The notes: a model not told the origin generated them from the sequence alone. A DNA stretch of 64,000 bases from Maricaulis maris_C (GCF_049116555.1 NZ_JAGDYT010000025.1:1-64000), one strand, 5' to 3'. Shown: positions 26,046-35,671, counted from the stretch's first letter. A program made the numbers and translations.

Positions 26046-26852
26046 ATGAGCCGTAGCCAGACCACACGCCCCGCCGACGACGCATCCGATGCCACCGTCT
26101 CTTTCGGCTTCACCGATGTTGCCCGCGAGGAGAAGGCCTCGCTCGTCCGCGGCGTCTTTGATCGGTCTGCGCGGCGCTATGACCTGATGAATGACCTGAT
26201 GTCGCTGGGCATTCACCGCGTTTGGAAAGACATGGTCATGACCCGCGCCAATCCGCAGCCCGGAGAAGTCCTGATCGACGTCGCTGGCGGCACGGGGGAT
26301 CTGGCGCGCAGCTTTCTGGCCAAGGCCGACGCGGTCGCCGAGCGACGTGGCAGCGACCGGAAGGCCAGCGCCATCGTGCTGGACATCAATGAACAGATGC
26401 TGCGCGCGGGCGTGAAGCGCGGCCTGAAGCCACATGAGGCTGGCAGGATTGACTGGGTCACCGGCAATGCGGAATGCCTGCCCCTGACGGAGCGCACCGC
26501 CCATTGCGTCACGATCTCGACCGGAATCCGCAATGTCACCGACCGGGCCACGGCCCTGAAGGAAATGCGCCGCGTGCTCAAGCCGGGTGGCCGTTTCCTG
26601 TGCTTGGAATTCACGCGTCCAACCAGCCGCGCCTGGGAGAAGGCGTATGATGCCTGGTCCTTCAATGTGATGCCGGAGCTCGGTCATTACGTCGCCAAGG
26701 ATCGCGACAGCTATCAATATCTCGTCGAGTCGATCCGCCGTTTTCCCAACCAGGATGATTTCGCGGATGAGCTGCGCGCTGCCGGGTTCCGGCAGGTCGG
26801 CTACACGAATTTTTCCGGCGGGATTGCCGCCCTCCATGTTGGGTGGGCCTAG
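26046..26852 (+). CDS. ubiE: Ubiquinone/menaquinone biosynthesis C-methyltransferase
   Basis: A 268-residue SAM-dependent methyltransferase. VFDRSARRYDLMNDLMSLG is the UbiE signature near residue 40, motif I is DVAGGTGDLA near 78, and GNAECLPL plus CLEFTRPTS follow. It methylates the ring in ubiquinone synthesis. An alternative ATG lies 12 bases upstream. The stop codon TAG is shared as the palindrome CTAG with the convergent gene that follows. ubiB lies 0.5 kb downstream on the same strand, so quinone genes cluster here. Confidence 0.95.
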   Translation: MSRSQTTRPADDASDATVSFGFTDVAREEKASLVRGVFDRSARRYDLMNDLMSLGIHRVWKDMVMTRANPQPGEVLIDVAGGTGDLARSFLAKADAVAERRGSDRKASAIVLDINEQMLRAGVKRGLKPHEAGRIDWVTGNAECLPLTERTAHCVTISTGIRNVTDRATALKEMRRVLKPGGRFLCLEFTRPTSRAWEKAYDAWSFNVMPELGHYVAKDRDSYQYLVESIRRFPNQDDFADELRAAGFRQVGYTNFSGGIAALHVGWA

Positions 26853-27259
26853 GACTTTTTGAGCGCCGCACGCTGCTGTGCCAGCCACGCCTCGGCTTCA
26901 GCCTGGGTCTCAAACAGCTGCATGGGCGGCGAATAGACTGACGATCCGAGCGCAATCCAGTACTCCAACATGCCGCGTTTCAGGGCATTGCCACAAACCT
27001 GGGCAGAAAAATTGGGCGCCGGGCCATAATATTTTGCGATGATCGGCTGCAACGAGGCTGCCACCTGCTTGAACCTGGCCGCGGTCAATTCACCGATCTC
27101 CGCATCATCATAAACGACAATGCGATCACAACGCGGGGTCCATCCGGGCTTGGCAACCAGTTCGAGAAGCAGCTCCGCGGGCTCTTCCGGCAGCACGTCA
27201 CCCCGATAATGCACCACGGCGAGCTGGCGAAGCGGGTCAAATTCAATCCGGTGCGTCAC
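26849..27259 (-). CDS. Hypothetical protein (STAS/SpoIIAA-like size)
   Basis: A 136-residue soluble protein without signal peptide. It alternates short beta-strand-like stretches (AVVHYRGDV, RIVVYDD) with helices and ends in a long amphipathic helix (LFETQAEAEAWLAQQRAALKKS split after LFETQ). This resembles the SpoIIAA-like/STAS_2 group that has ELAETPEEALAWL-type ends, but the match is by eye and weak. It is convergent with ubiE, sharing the CTAG overlap, and divergent from ubiB. Function unknown. Confidence 0.6.
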   Translation of the reverse strand: MTHRIEFDPLRQLAVVHYRGDVLPEEPAELLLELVAKPGWTPRCDRIVVYDDAEIGELTAARFKQVAASLQPIIAKYYGPAPNFSAQVCGNALKRGMLEYWIALGSSVYSPPMQLFETQAEAEAWLAQQRAALKKS

Positions 27260-27359
27260 GTCAAATGTCCCGCGGCAAGCCGTTCAGTTTCAGCCGATTA
27301 GCGGCGCGACTTCACGCCACGCTCGCCAAGCTGCACCAAGGACACTAAACCGACAATCA

Positions 27360-28898
27360 ATGTTTGACAGCCTCGCTTCTTTCGCGCGCCTTTTGCGCGC
27401 CGGCCTGACCCTGGCCCGGCATGACGCCATTCTGCCGGCCGAGTATCAGTCGCTCTATCCGGCACCGGCCCGTTGGGCAGGCGCCGTCATGCGCGTATTT
27501 CGGCGACGCGATCTCGCCGAAAATCCGGGCGAGCGCCTTGCACGAGCGCTGGAGCAGCTGGGTCCGTCCTATGTGAAGTTCGGCCAGATCCTGGCCACAC
27601 GCGGCGATGTCATTGGCGAGCGCTTTGCCCGCGGCCTGTCCCGGCTGCAGGACCGCATGCCGGCCTTTGGTGATGAAGAGGCGCGGGCGGTTCTGGCCGA
27701 CGAGCTCGGCATGCCGGTCAGCGAGGCCTTCAGCGAATTCGGGCCTCCTGTCGCGGCCGCCTCGATCGCCCAGGTTCACAAGGCCACGACCCCCGACGGC
27801 GCGGTGGTCGCGGTGAAAATCCTGCGGCCGGACATCGAGCGGCGCATCGCGCGCGACATCCGCACCCTCTCGCTCGGCGCGACCCTGGCCGAACGCTTCG
27901 CGCCGGCCAGCCGCCGGTTGGAACCGAAGAAATTTGTCGAGACGGTCTCGCGCTCCCTGACGGTGGAAACCGATCTGCGACTGGAAGCGGCCGCCGCATC
28001 GGAACTGGGCGAAGCCGCCGCGGTCGCCGAGGGTTACCACATCCCGACCGTAGACTGGGCCCGGTCGACCCGACGCATCCTCGTCACGCAATGGATTGAC
28101 GGCATTGCCCTGTCAGATATCGACGCCATCGCAGAAAGCGGAATAGACCGACCCGCTCTGGCGACCCGCCTGACCCGCGCCTTCCTTGCCACCGCACTCG
28201 ACCGGGGTGTCTTCCACGCCGACATGCATGGCGGCAATCTCTTCGCGCGCACTGACGACACGGTCTGGGCGGTCGATTTCGGTATTATGGGGCGGATCGG
28301 CCGGGCCGAGCGACGCTTCCTCGCGCTGATCCTGCACGGCTTCCTGACCCGCGACTACATGGCCGCCGCCCGGGCCCATTTCGCGGCCGGCTATGTCCCT
28401 GCCAGACACTCCGTAGAAGACTTTGCCAGCGCCTTGCGCGCGGTTGGTGAACCGATCTTCGGCAAGACTGCCGATCAGGTTCCAATGTCGCGCGTTCTGC
28501 TGCAGCTTTTCGAGATAACCGATTTGTTCGACATGCGCCTCCGGCCGGAATTGGTGATGCTGCAAAAGACCATGGTCCAGTGCGAAGGCGTCTCACGCCA
28601 GCTCGACCCGCAACACGACATGTGGGGCGCAGCCGCGCCCATCGTCGAAGCCTGGATGAAACGGGAACTGGGTCCGGAAGGGCGTATCCGGGACCTCGGC
28701 GAGGACCTGACGCGCCTGCATGACGCCTTGCGCCGACTCCCCGATGCGATCGATGACTGGGCCGATGTCGGCGCCCAGCTCAAGGCCGGAAAACTATCAC
28801 TCGGCGGCGGCCCGAAGCTGCGGCCCTGGTTCCTGCGTCTGGCCTGGCTGATCGGTGCTGGAGCGCTAGGCGCGGCTGCAATGCTGGCATTTAGCTAA
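27360..28898 (+). CDS. ubiB: Ubiquinone biosynthesis regulatory protein kinase-like UbiB
   Basis: A 512-residue atypical kinase of the ABC1/ADCK family needed for aerobic ubiquinone synthesis. The KxGQ motif YVKFGQILATRGD lies near residue 66; the A-rich loop AAASIAQVHKA, invariant Lys in VAVKILRP, and the HADMHGGNLF and VDFGIMGRIG blocks form the nucleotide-binding site. A C-terminal hydrophobic segment (LRLAWLIGAGALGAAAMLAF) anchors it to the inner membrane. No strong Shine-Dalgarno precedes the ATG. Confidence 0.95.
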   Translation: MFDSLASFARLLRAGLTLARHDAILPAEYQSLYPAPARWAGAVMRVFRRRDLAENPGERLARALEQLGPSYVKFGQILATRGDVIGERFARGLSRLQDRMPAFGDEEARAVLADELGMPVSEAFSEFGPPVAAASIAQVHKATTPDGAVVAVKILRPDIERRIARDIRTLSLGATLAERFAPASRRLEPKKFVETVSRSLTVETDLRLEAAAASELGEAAAVAEGYHIPTVDWARSTRRILVTQWIDGIALSDIDAIAESGIDRPALATRLTRAFLATALDRGVFHADMHGGNLFARTDDTVWAVDFGIMGRIGRAERRFLALILHGFLTRDYMAAARAHFAAGYVPARHSVEDFASALRAVGEPIFGKTADQVPMSRVLLQLFEITDLFDMRLRPELVMLQKTMVQCEGVSRQLDPQHDMWGAAAPIVEAWMKRELGPEGRIRDLGEDLTRLHDALRRLPDAIDDWADVGAQLKAGKLSLGGGPKLRPWFLRLAWLIGAGALGAAAMLAFS

Positions 28899-28952
28899 AA
28901 TATCGCTCCGATTTACACAAAATCGAAAGAAACACCTGCGCCTATTCCAAGC

Positions 28953-29492
28953 ATGGCAAGAGATTTCATCATGAATGAAGAGGCACGCAGCCTGCAGCGC
29001 GAGTTCTTTCGCATCGACGAAGATGTGATCGACCGGATCCAGCACCTCAAGCCGCGCCTGATGGAATACGCGGAAGAGGCCCTCGAAACCGTCTTCGACC
29101 ATCTGGTTGGCAATCCGGAAGTCGCGCATTATTTCGAGATCGCCGACAATGTCGCCTATCTGCGCGCCGGCATGCTGGCCCATTGCGACGAGCTGTTTTC
29201 GGCCCGCTTCGACGAGCATTATTATGAAGCGACCGAAAGCATGGGCGAGCGCCATGCCAAGCTGGAATTCCCGTCGCATGTCTATACGGCGGCCTACTCC
29301 AACATGTTCGCGCGTATCGTCGAGCTCGCCATGGCCAATCGTCGCCGTTTCAAGACCGATGACATCACAGCGCTGTCGCGCATAACGCACTACGATGTCG
29401 AACTGTCGATGGGCGCCTTCTACCGCCACATCATGGACAAGCGCGCGGCCCTGACCTCGGACGTTCACAAGATCCGTCACCTGGTTGACTGA
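28953..29492 (+). CDS. Protoglobin (stand-alone globin-sensor domain)
   Basis: A 179-residue all-helical protein matching the heme-binding N-terminal domain of globin-coupled sensors. The likely proximal His is in GERHAKLEFPSHVYTAAYS (near residue 97), with conserved Tyr and Ser residues of the family after it. No signalling output domain follows, so it is either a protoglobin that binds O2, CO or NO, or a sensor acting through a partner. It lies 54 bases after ubiB and may share its transcript; an O2-related role beside a quinone gene is plausible but inferred. Two in-frame ATGs lie six codons apart. Confidence 0.75.
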   Translation: MARDFIMNEEARSLQREFFRIDEDVIDRIQHLKPRLMEYAEEALETVFDHLVGNPEVAHYFEIADNVAYLRAGMLAHCDELFSARFDEHYYEATESMGERHAKLEFPSHVYTAAYSNMFARIVELAMANRRRFKTDDITALSRITHYDVELSMGAFYRHIMDKRAALTSDVHKIRHLVD

Positions 29493-29988
29493 GCTGAGGC
29501 TTGGTTGAGGAAGGGGCTCGGGCGGTCAGCTTGAGTGAGAGATCCGTGCGGTCACCGGCCGGGCTCGGGGTGATCTGGGCGCCAGCGCGCAGGGCGATCC
29601 ATACATCGCTTGTCAGCCAGCAGGCCGTATCCGGTTCTTCAGCTCAAGGGTAAAACCGCGCAGCGGCGGCTGCGCCGCCCTTGACCTGAAGAACCGGATA
29701 CGGCGGCGTCCCGGCAAGCGGTTTATGGTGGAGTTTGCGCCGATGGCGCGGACGTTCAAGCAAACAGCGCGGCATACCAGCTAACCTGAAAGATTACCGA
29801 CAAAACCAGACATTGGGCCCTGGAGAAGGGAGTTTAGCGTTTTCTCTTTGGTACCGTCGCCGGACGGGTACCCCGCGCCGTCATCGGCGCAGGTGAAGGT
29901 GGCCGACAGGTCGGAGATCAAATGATGCATCCCTTGGGCTTTCGCCGCTTTGCGGTTACCTGTACGGGACCATCAGCGGAGACGACAC
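29493..29988. other. Geneless 496-base gap before coaC
   Basis: No coding frame of note. It contains the large nested inverted repeat at 29624-29704. A weaker inverted repeat near 29850-29870 (GGTACCGTC with GACGGGTACC) is also present. The final bases provide GGAGA for the GTG start of coaC. Confidence 0.6.
29624..29704. repeat. Long nested hairpin (27-bp outer arms)
   Basis: Arms 29624-29650 and 29678-29704 are inverted repeats identical at 26 of 27 positions. The 27-nt loop itself folds through GCGCAGC (29658-29664) and GCTGCGC (29669-29675) around GGCG. It resembles REP/BIME-type palindromes or a small non-autonomous element. No clear target duplication is visible. Confidence 0.85.
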
Positions 29989-30531
29989 GTGGCCGACAAG
30001 TCCATACTCCTGATCATTGGTGGCGGCATTGCCGCCTACAAGGCGCTGGAACTGATCCGGACGCTGAAGAAGCGCGGCATTGCCAGTCGTTGCATCCTGA
30101 CCCGCGCGGGCAGCGAATTCGTGACCCCGCTCTCCGTGGCCGCCTTGTCGGGCGACAAGGTCTATGGCGAGTTGTTCAACCTCACCGACGAGGCCGAGAT
30201 GGGTCATATCGAGCTGTCGCGCTCGGCCGACCTGGTCGTGGTCGCGCCGGCCACGGCCGACCTGATGGCCAAGGCCGCGACCGGTTTGGCCAATGACCTC
30301 GCCTCGACCACGCTTCTGGCCACCGACAAGCCGGTCCTGATGGCGCCGGCGATGAATGTGCGCATGTGGGAGCACAAGGCGACCCAGCGCAATCTGGCGA
30401 CGCTGAAGGGCGACGGCGTGCACTTTGTCGGGCCCGATGAGGGTGACATGGCCTGCGGTGAGTTCGGACCGGGCCGTCTGGCCGAGCCGGATGTGATCGC
30501 CGATGCGGTGGTGAGCCTGCTCAATGCCTGA
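29989..30531 (+). CDS. coaC: Phosphopantothenoylcysteine decarboxylase (CoaC, separate from CoaB)
   Basis: A 180-residue flavoprotein of the HFCD family that decarboxylates 4'-phosphopantothenoylcysteine in coenzyme A synthesis. The catalytic His lies in MGHIELSRSAD, the substrate clamp in APAMNVRMW, and the active Cys in MACGEFGPGRLAEP. In most bacteria this is the N-terminal half of bifunctional CoaBC; here the frame ends and CoaB begins in another frame with an 8-base overlap. The GTG start has GGAGA upstream. Confidence 0.92.
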   Translation: MADKSILLIIGGGIAAYKALELIRTLKKRGIASRCILTRAGSEFVTPLSVAALSGDKVYGELFNLTDEAEMGHIELSRSADLVVVAPATADLMAKAATGLANDLASTTLLATDKPVLMAPAMNVRMWEHKATQRNLATLKGDGVHFVGPDEGDMACGEFGPGRLAEPDVIADAVVSLLNA

Positions 30532-31171
30532 CACACTGACCGGCCGCCACGTGCTGATCACGGCCGGGCCGACCCGCGAACCGATCGACCCGGTCCGCTT
30601 CATCTCCAATCATTCCTCCGGCAGGCAGGGCTATGCCATCGCCGCGGCCTGCGCCGCGTTGGGCGCCCGGGTGACACTGGTCGCCGGGCCGACCGCACTG
30701 GACGACCCGGACGGCGTCGAGACTGTCCATGTCGAGACCGCGCGGGACATGCTGGCCGGTGTCGAACAGGCCCTGCCCGCCGAGGTCTTCATCGCCGTCG
30801 CTGCCGTCGCCGACTGGCGCCCGGCGCAGCCGTCCGACAGGAAGCTCAAGCTCGACAAGGCCAGCTTTTCCAGCCTGCCACTGGTCGAGAATCCGGACAT
30901 TCTCAAGACGATCTCGCAAATGGACGCGGGTCGGCCCGGCCTGGTGATCGGCTTTGCCGCCGAAACCCATGATGTCGAAGCGCTCGCCACGGCCAAGCGG
31001 GCCCGCAAGGGCTGCGACTGGATCGTTGCCAATGATGTCTCCGGCGATGTGATGGGCGGGGCCGAGAATGCGGTCCTGCTGGTCACCGAAACGGGCAGCG
31101 AGAGCTGGGAGCGGGCGGAGAAGTCGAAGATCGCCGCCCTGCTGGCCGCACGGATCGCGTCGGCGCTCTAG
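30524..31171 (+). CDS. coaB: Phosphopantothenate-cysteine ligase (CoaB, separate from CoaC)
   Basis: A 215-residue ligase joining cysteine to 4'-phosphopantothenate with CTP. It shows ITAGPTREPIDPVRFISNHS split over the nucleotide site, GRQGYAIA, AAVADWRP and DWIVANDV, all CoaB landmarks. Its ATG lies within the last codons of coaC (ATGCCTGA), with GGTGAG eight bases before. The split is either genuine, giving two coupled proteins, or the product of a one-base sequencing error in a fused coaBC. Confidence 0.9.
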   Translation: MPDTLTGRHVLITAGPTREPIDPVRFISNHSSGRQGYAIAAACAALGARVTLVAGPTALDDPDGVETVHVETARDMLAGVEQALPAEVFIAVAAVADWRPAQPSDRKLKLDKASFSSLPLVENPDILKTISQMDAGRPGLVIGFAAETHDVEALATAKRARKGCDWIVANDVSGDVMGGAENAVLLVTETGSESWERAEKSKIAALLAARIASAL

Positions 31172-31236
31172 CCTCTGGCCAAATCAGCCGGGCTTGGCTT
31201 TGATGCTGGCACCACAATTCCAGCCAGGATGCCGCC

Positions 31237-31695
31237 ATGCCGACCGTGCCCGTGAAGATCAAACCGCTCGATCATTATGAGGGCCTCGCCTTGCCGGCCT
31301 ATGAAACACCGCAATCCGCCGGCATGGACCTGCGCGCGGCGGTGCCCGCCGATGCACCGGTCTCCATTCCGCCGGGCGAATGGCGTCTGATCCCGGTCGG
31401 GATCGCCATTGCGCTGCCGGCGGGATATGAGGCCCAGGTCCGACCACGGTCGGGCCTCGCCGCCAAGCACGGCATCTCCTGCGTCAATACGCCGGGCACG
31501 GTGGATGCCGATTATCGCGGTGAAATCCGGGTCAATCTGATCAATCACGGCAAGGCCAATTTCGTCGTCAATCGCGGCGACCGCATCGCCCAGATGATCA
31601 TCGCCCCGGTCACCCAGGCCGTCTGGGAGGTCGCCGACACGCTGGACGAGACCACTCGCGGTGCCGGCGGCTTTGGATCCACAGGGACGAAGTAG
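31237..31695 (+). CDS. dut: Deoxyuridine 5'-triphosphate nucleotidohydrolase
   Basis: A 152-residue trimeric dUTPase that keeps uracil out of DNA. All five motifs are visible: AGMDLRAA, PRSGLAAKHGI, NTPGTVDADYRGEI, RGDRIAQMII and the C-terminal GAGGFGSTG arm. It follows coaB at 65 bases on the same strand; coaBC-dut is a frequent bacterial order. Confidence 0.97.
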   Translation: MPTVPVKIKPLDHYEGLALPAYETPQSAGMDLRAAVPADAPVSIPPGEWRLIPVGIAIALPAGYEAQVRPRSGLAAKHGISCVNTPGTVDADYRGEIRVNLINHGKANFVVNRGDRIAQMIIAPVTQAVWEVADTLDETTRGAGGFGSTGTK

Positions 31696-31767
31696 GTATC
31701 ACCTGACGCTTTCGTCACTGGCCCTCGCCCGCCGGATACCTACATTGCCCGCAAACGGAGATCTCCC

Positions 31768-32718
<951 letters not shown>

Positions 32719-32754
32719 GGGCGGTTTCGGCGCTGATTCTTTGCCCCGCACCCA

Positions 32755-32800
32755 CCGTCATCCCACGGTCACGACGGCGTCGTGATCCGGGGGATGACGG
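32755..32800. repeat. Intergenic palindromic repeat, CGTCATCCC type
   Basis: CCGTCATCCC (32755-32764) mirrors GGGATGACGG (32791-32800), and the arms continue inward through CGG/CCG and TCACGAC/GTCGTGA with one offset base. It lies between convergent cysK and the helicase gene and may also end both transcripts. The CCGTCATCCC motif is typical of dispersed extragenic repeats in alphaproteobacteria, from memory. Confidence 0.65.
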
Positions 32801-32814
32801 CGAGGTAAGAAGCC

Positions 32815-34131
32815 CTACGCACTCACACTCGCGGGTGCCGGATCACAAAACGCCGTCACATCGAATATCCGCGGATCGGAGATGACGTCGCTGGGAGTCA
32901 GGGCGCGCGACAATTCCAGGCCTTCCAGCGAGCGGGCCCGCGACAGGGCGACATAGGCCTGGCCGTGGGCAAAGAGACGGCGGGCGAGATCGAGATAGAC
33001 CTTGTCCAGCGTCAGGCCCTGGGCCTTGTGGATGGTCATCGCCCAGGCGAGACGCAGCGGGAATTGGGTGAAGGCGCCGGCTGTGGTCTTGGTCAGGGCC
33101 TGTTTTTCCGGATCGAAGGCATAGGCATTGCGCTCCCATTTCTGGGCTTCGACGGCGTGGACCGTGTCGCCGATCCGCACCCGAACCGCTTTCTCGTCAA
33201 AGCCTTCCACCTGCCCCAGCGTGCCATTGACCCAGCGCCCCTGCGGGTCATTGCGGGTCAGCATGACGCGGGCACCGATCTTGAGCACCAGGGGTTCCTC
33301 GGCCGGGAAGAGGCGCTGGTCGAACTGGCCCTCGACCTTGGCCTCGAAGGCCTTGTGGCTGGTCGGCAGGCCTTCCAGACGTGCCTGATTGATGTGCCAG
33401 GCGGTCTGATTGGTGGCGGTCAGTACGATGTGGGAGAGCGAGGCCTCCAGCCCGGAACGTCCCGTGACCCGATCATTCAGGTCAGCGGCCTTGTCCGAGG
33501 TCAGGTCGCCATCGCGGATCGCGTTGAGAATGTCGACGAAATAGCTGTCGGTCTGGCGAAAGACCTGCTCGAGCTCGACATAGGAGAAGCCGGCATCCCG
33601 GAAGCTGTCGGGGTGGAAGAAAAAGGGCCCGCCAAACGTCGATTCCAGATACTCGGCCTCGGCGCCCTGCACGACGGGCGGCAGCTGGGCGAGATCGCCC
33701 ACGAGAACAATCTGCACGCCCCCGAATGGCTCATTGCGCTCACGATTGAGCCGCAGGGACTTGTCGATCGCCCACATCATGTCGGCGCGGACCATCGAGA
33801 TCTCGTCGATCACCAGGGTTTCCAGCGCCTGCACCACGCGGCGATGACGGACCTTGCGGATATCGCGGGCGCCGATCATCCGTGGCGGGAAATGGAAAAA
33901 GGAGTGGATGGTCTGACCACCTGCCTGCATGGCCGCCACACCGGTCGGCGCGATGACCGCCGCGCGCGGCCCGGCCCGGCGCAGGAATTCGCGCATCAGC
34001 GTGGTCTTGCCGGTGCCGGCACGCCCGGTCAGGAAGACATTCGGCCGCGCACTCGACAGCCAGTCAAGCAGACGCTCCTGGTGCTCGGACAGGGCTGGCG
34101 CGGGAAGGGGTGGATTGGCAGGCACGGACAT
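32815..34131 (-). CDS. Pif1-like DNA helicase
   Basis: A 438-residue superfamily 1B helicase. Walker A GRAGTGKTTL is near residue 38, motif Ia follows in APTGVAAMQAGGQTIHSFF, motif II is VIDEISMV, motif III is VGDLAQLPPVV and the C-terminal motifs are MTIHKAQGLTLDKVYLDL and YVALSRARSLEGL. The TIHSFF signature and short length favour Pif1 over RecD. Pif1 enzymes unwind G-quadruplexes and displace proteins; bacterial copies are patchily spread. The ATG lies well inside a longer frame that runs antisense through the divergent moeB-like gene. Confidence 0.85.
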   Translation of the reverse strand: MSVPANPPLPAPALSEHQERLLDWLSSARPNVFLTGRAGTGKTTLMREFLRRAGPRAAVIAPTGVAAMQAGGQTIHSFFHFPPRMIGARDIRKVRHRRVVQALETLVIDEISMVRADMMWAIDKSLRLNRERNEPFGGVQIVLVGDLAQLPPVVQGAEAEYLESTFGGPFFFHPDSFRDAGFSYVELEQVFRQTDSYFVDILNAIRDGDLTSDKAADLNDRVTGRSGLEASLSHIVLTATNQTAWHINQARLEGLPTSHKAFEAKVEGQFDQRLFPAEEPLVLKIGARVMLTRNDPQGRWVNGTLGQVEGFDEKAVRVRIGDTVHAVEAQKWERNAYAFDPEKQALTKTTAGAFTQFPLRLAWAMTIHKAQGLTLDKVYLDLARRLFAHGQAYVALSRARSLEGLELSRALTPSDVISDPRIFDVTAFCDPAPASVSA

Positions 34132-34242
34132 CGCGCCAGATTGCCCCTGTTCGCGCTGCGAACAAGCCTTCTGCGCGCCAATCGCCGGATTCAGGCGTGC
34201 ATCCCCCTTGAAGCGAAACACCAATCCCGTCACCAAGGGGGC

Positions 34243-34986
34243 ATGACCACCGAAATCGATATCGACCGCTTCGCCCGCCATCTCGTTCTCAAGGAGATTG
34301 GCGGCCCCGGCCAGCAGGCCCTTGCCCGGACCCATGTCGCCATCATCGGCGCCGGAGGCCTCGGTGCCCCGGCCGCGCTCTACCTGGCGGCGGCCGGGAT
34401 TGGCATGATCAGCCTGATCGATGCGGATACCGTGACGGTGGACAATCTGCAGCGCCAGATCATGTTCCGAACCGGTCATATCGGTACCGCCAAGGCCAAG
34501 ACAGGCGCCCGCGCCTTGCGCGCCCTCAATCCGGGCACCAAGGTCAAATCGATCATCAAGGCGCTCGACAAGGAGAATGCCAAACGCCTGATCGGAAAAG
34601 CTGATCTGGTCATGGATGGCTGCGACAATTACGAGACGCGCTATGCGGTCAACGAAGCCTGCCTAGCCAGCGGCAAGCCGCTCATCTCCGGCGCGGTCGG
34701 ACGCTGGGACGGCCAGGTTTCGCTGTTCAATGCCCGCCCGGACGCACCCTGTTATCGCTGCTGGGTACCGCAAACCCCGCCGGACGCCGAAACCTGCGCC
34801 CGCGTCGGCGTGGTCGGTGCCCTGACCGGCGTGATCGGCTCGATGATGGCCCTGGAAGCGATCAAGCATATCTGCGGCGCCGGCCAAACCCTGGACGGCC
34901 GCATCCACCTCTTCGACGGCCTGTCGATGGAAAGCCGGACAGTGAAGCTCGACAAGGACCCGGCCTGCCCGGCCTGCGGCGGCTAG
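34243..34986 (+). CDS. E1-like adenylyltransferase (MoeB/ThiF/HesA family)
   Basis: A 247-residue enzyme. The glycine-rich nucleotide motif AIIGAGGLGAPAALYLAAAG is near residue 33, followed by the IDADTVTVDNLQRQ and DGCDNYETRYAVN blocks. Two Cys pairs (CYRCW and CPACGG) hold zinc, and ETCARVGVVG contains the Cys often used for acyl transfer. Such enzymes adenylate the C-terminal Gly-Gly of MoaD or ThiS to prepare sulfur transfer for molybdopterin or thiamine. Which partner is used cannot be told; MoeB is my first choice. AAGGGGG precedes the ATG. Confidence 0.88.
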   Translation: MTTEIDIDRFARHLVLKEIGGPGQQALARTHVAIIGAGGLGAPAALYLAAAGIGMISLIDADTVTVDNLQRQIMFRTGHIGTAKAKTGARALRALNPGTKVKSIIKALDKENAKRLIGKADLVMDGCDNYETRYAVNEACLASGKPLISGAVGRWDGQVSLFNARPDAPCYRCWVPQTPPDAETCARVGVVGALTGVIGSMMALEAIKHICGAGQTLDGRIHLFDGLSMESRTVKLDKDPACPACGG

Positions 34987-35023
34987 TTTTGCGGAGGGGG
35001 TGTCGCGCCTGACGCTTCGGACC

Positions 35024-35671
35024 CTAACCCTCTTCTTCCTCATTCGGGTCGAAACTGTCGATCCGGCCATCCATCGCATCGTCGAGAAACTCTGCCAGAT
35101 TGCGCATGGTGATGATGAAGTCCCGGCCCTCACCCCAGTTGTGGGCCAAATCCGGCACCTCTTCATAGACGAAATCCGCCCCTGTCCTTTACAGGGTCTC
35201 GGCCATGACGTGCGATTGCTCGACCGGCACGATCTGGTCGGCCTCGCCGTGAAACAGATAGAGTGGAATCTGCACCTGATCGGCCAGGTGGACCGGCAAA
35301 GTTTCGCGCATGAAGTCGCGGTCACGACGGGGGTGCGCCAGCAGTTCGACCCAGTCGACGCGTCGATTGCCGACAGACACGCGGCGACCGGACGAGCCAC
35401 CTTCAGCATCGAGGTCATACACCAGGACAGTGTCATCCCCGCCGTCATGGTGAGGCTTCTGGACCATCAACAGATAGCGTCCATTGGGCGACAGGCGCAC
35501 ATTTTCATAGCGCGGCGGGCGAATCACATGACGCAGGAAGTCCTCGATCGCGCCATCGCCCATCGAGGGGATACGCTGCGCATCAACCGGGCCGACCGCG
35601 GACATGACCGCAACCATCACGCCAACCAGTGCGGCCGATACCGCCCGAAAAACACTCAATGTCGGAATCAT
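35024..35671 (-). pseudogene. Remnant of a secreted S9 (prolyl oligopeptidase) peptidase
   Basis: The start is intact: a signal peptide ending VDAQ, then RLSPNGRYLLMVQK and VLVYDLD from an N-terminal beta-propeller. The frame then jumps to VPVEQSHVMAETL and HGEADQIVP from the end of an alpha/beta-hydrolase domain. Most of the propeller and the nucleophile GxSxGG region are therefore missing. A TAA at 35189-35191 interrupts the frame, after which 54 codons continue in the same frame with the catalytic-His region (DLAHNWGEG) to a TAG at 35024. A full S9 protein is about 650 residues. Both an internal deletion and a nonsense change are needed to explain it. Confidence 0.82.
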
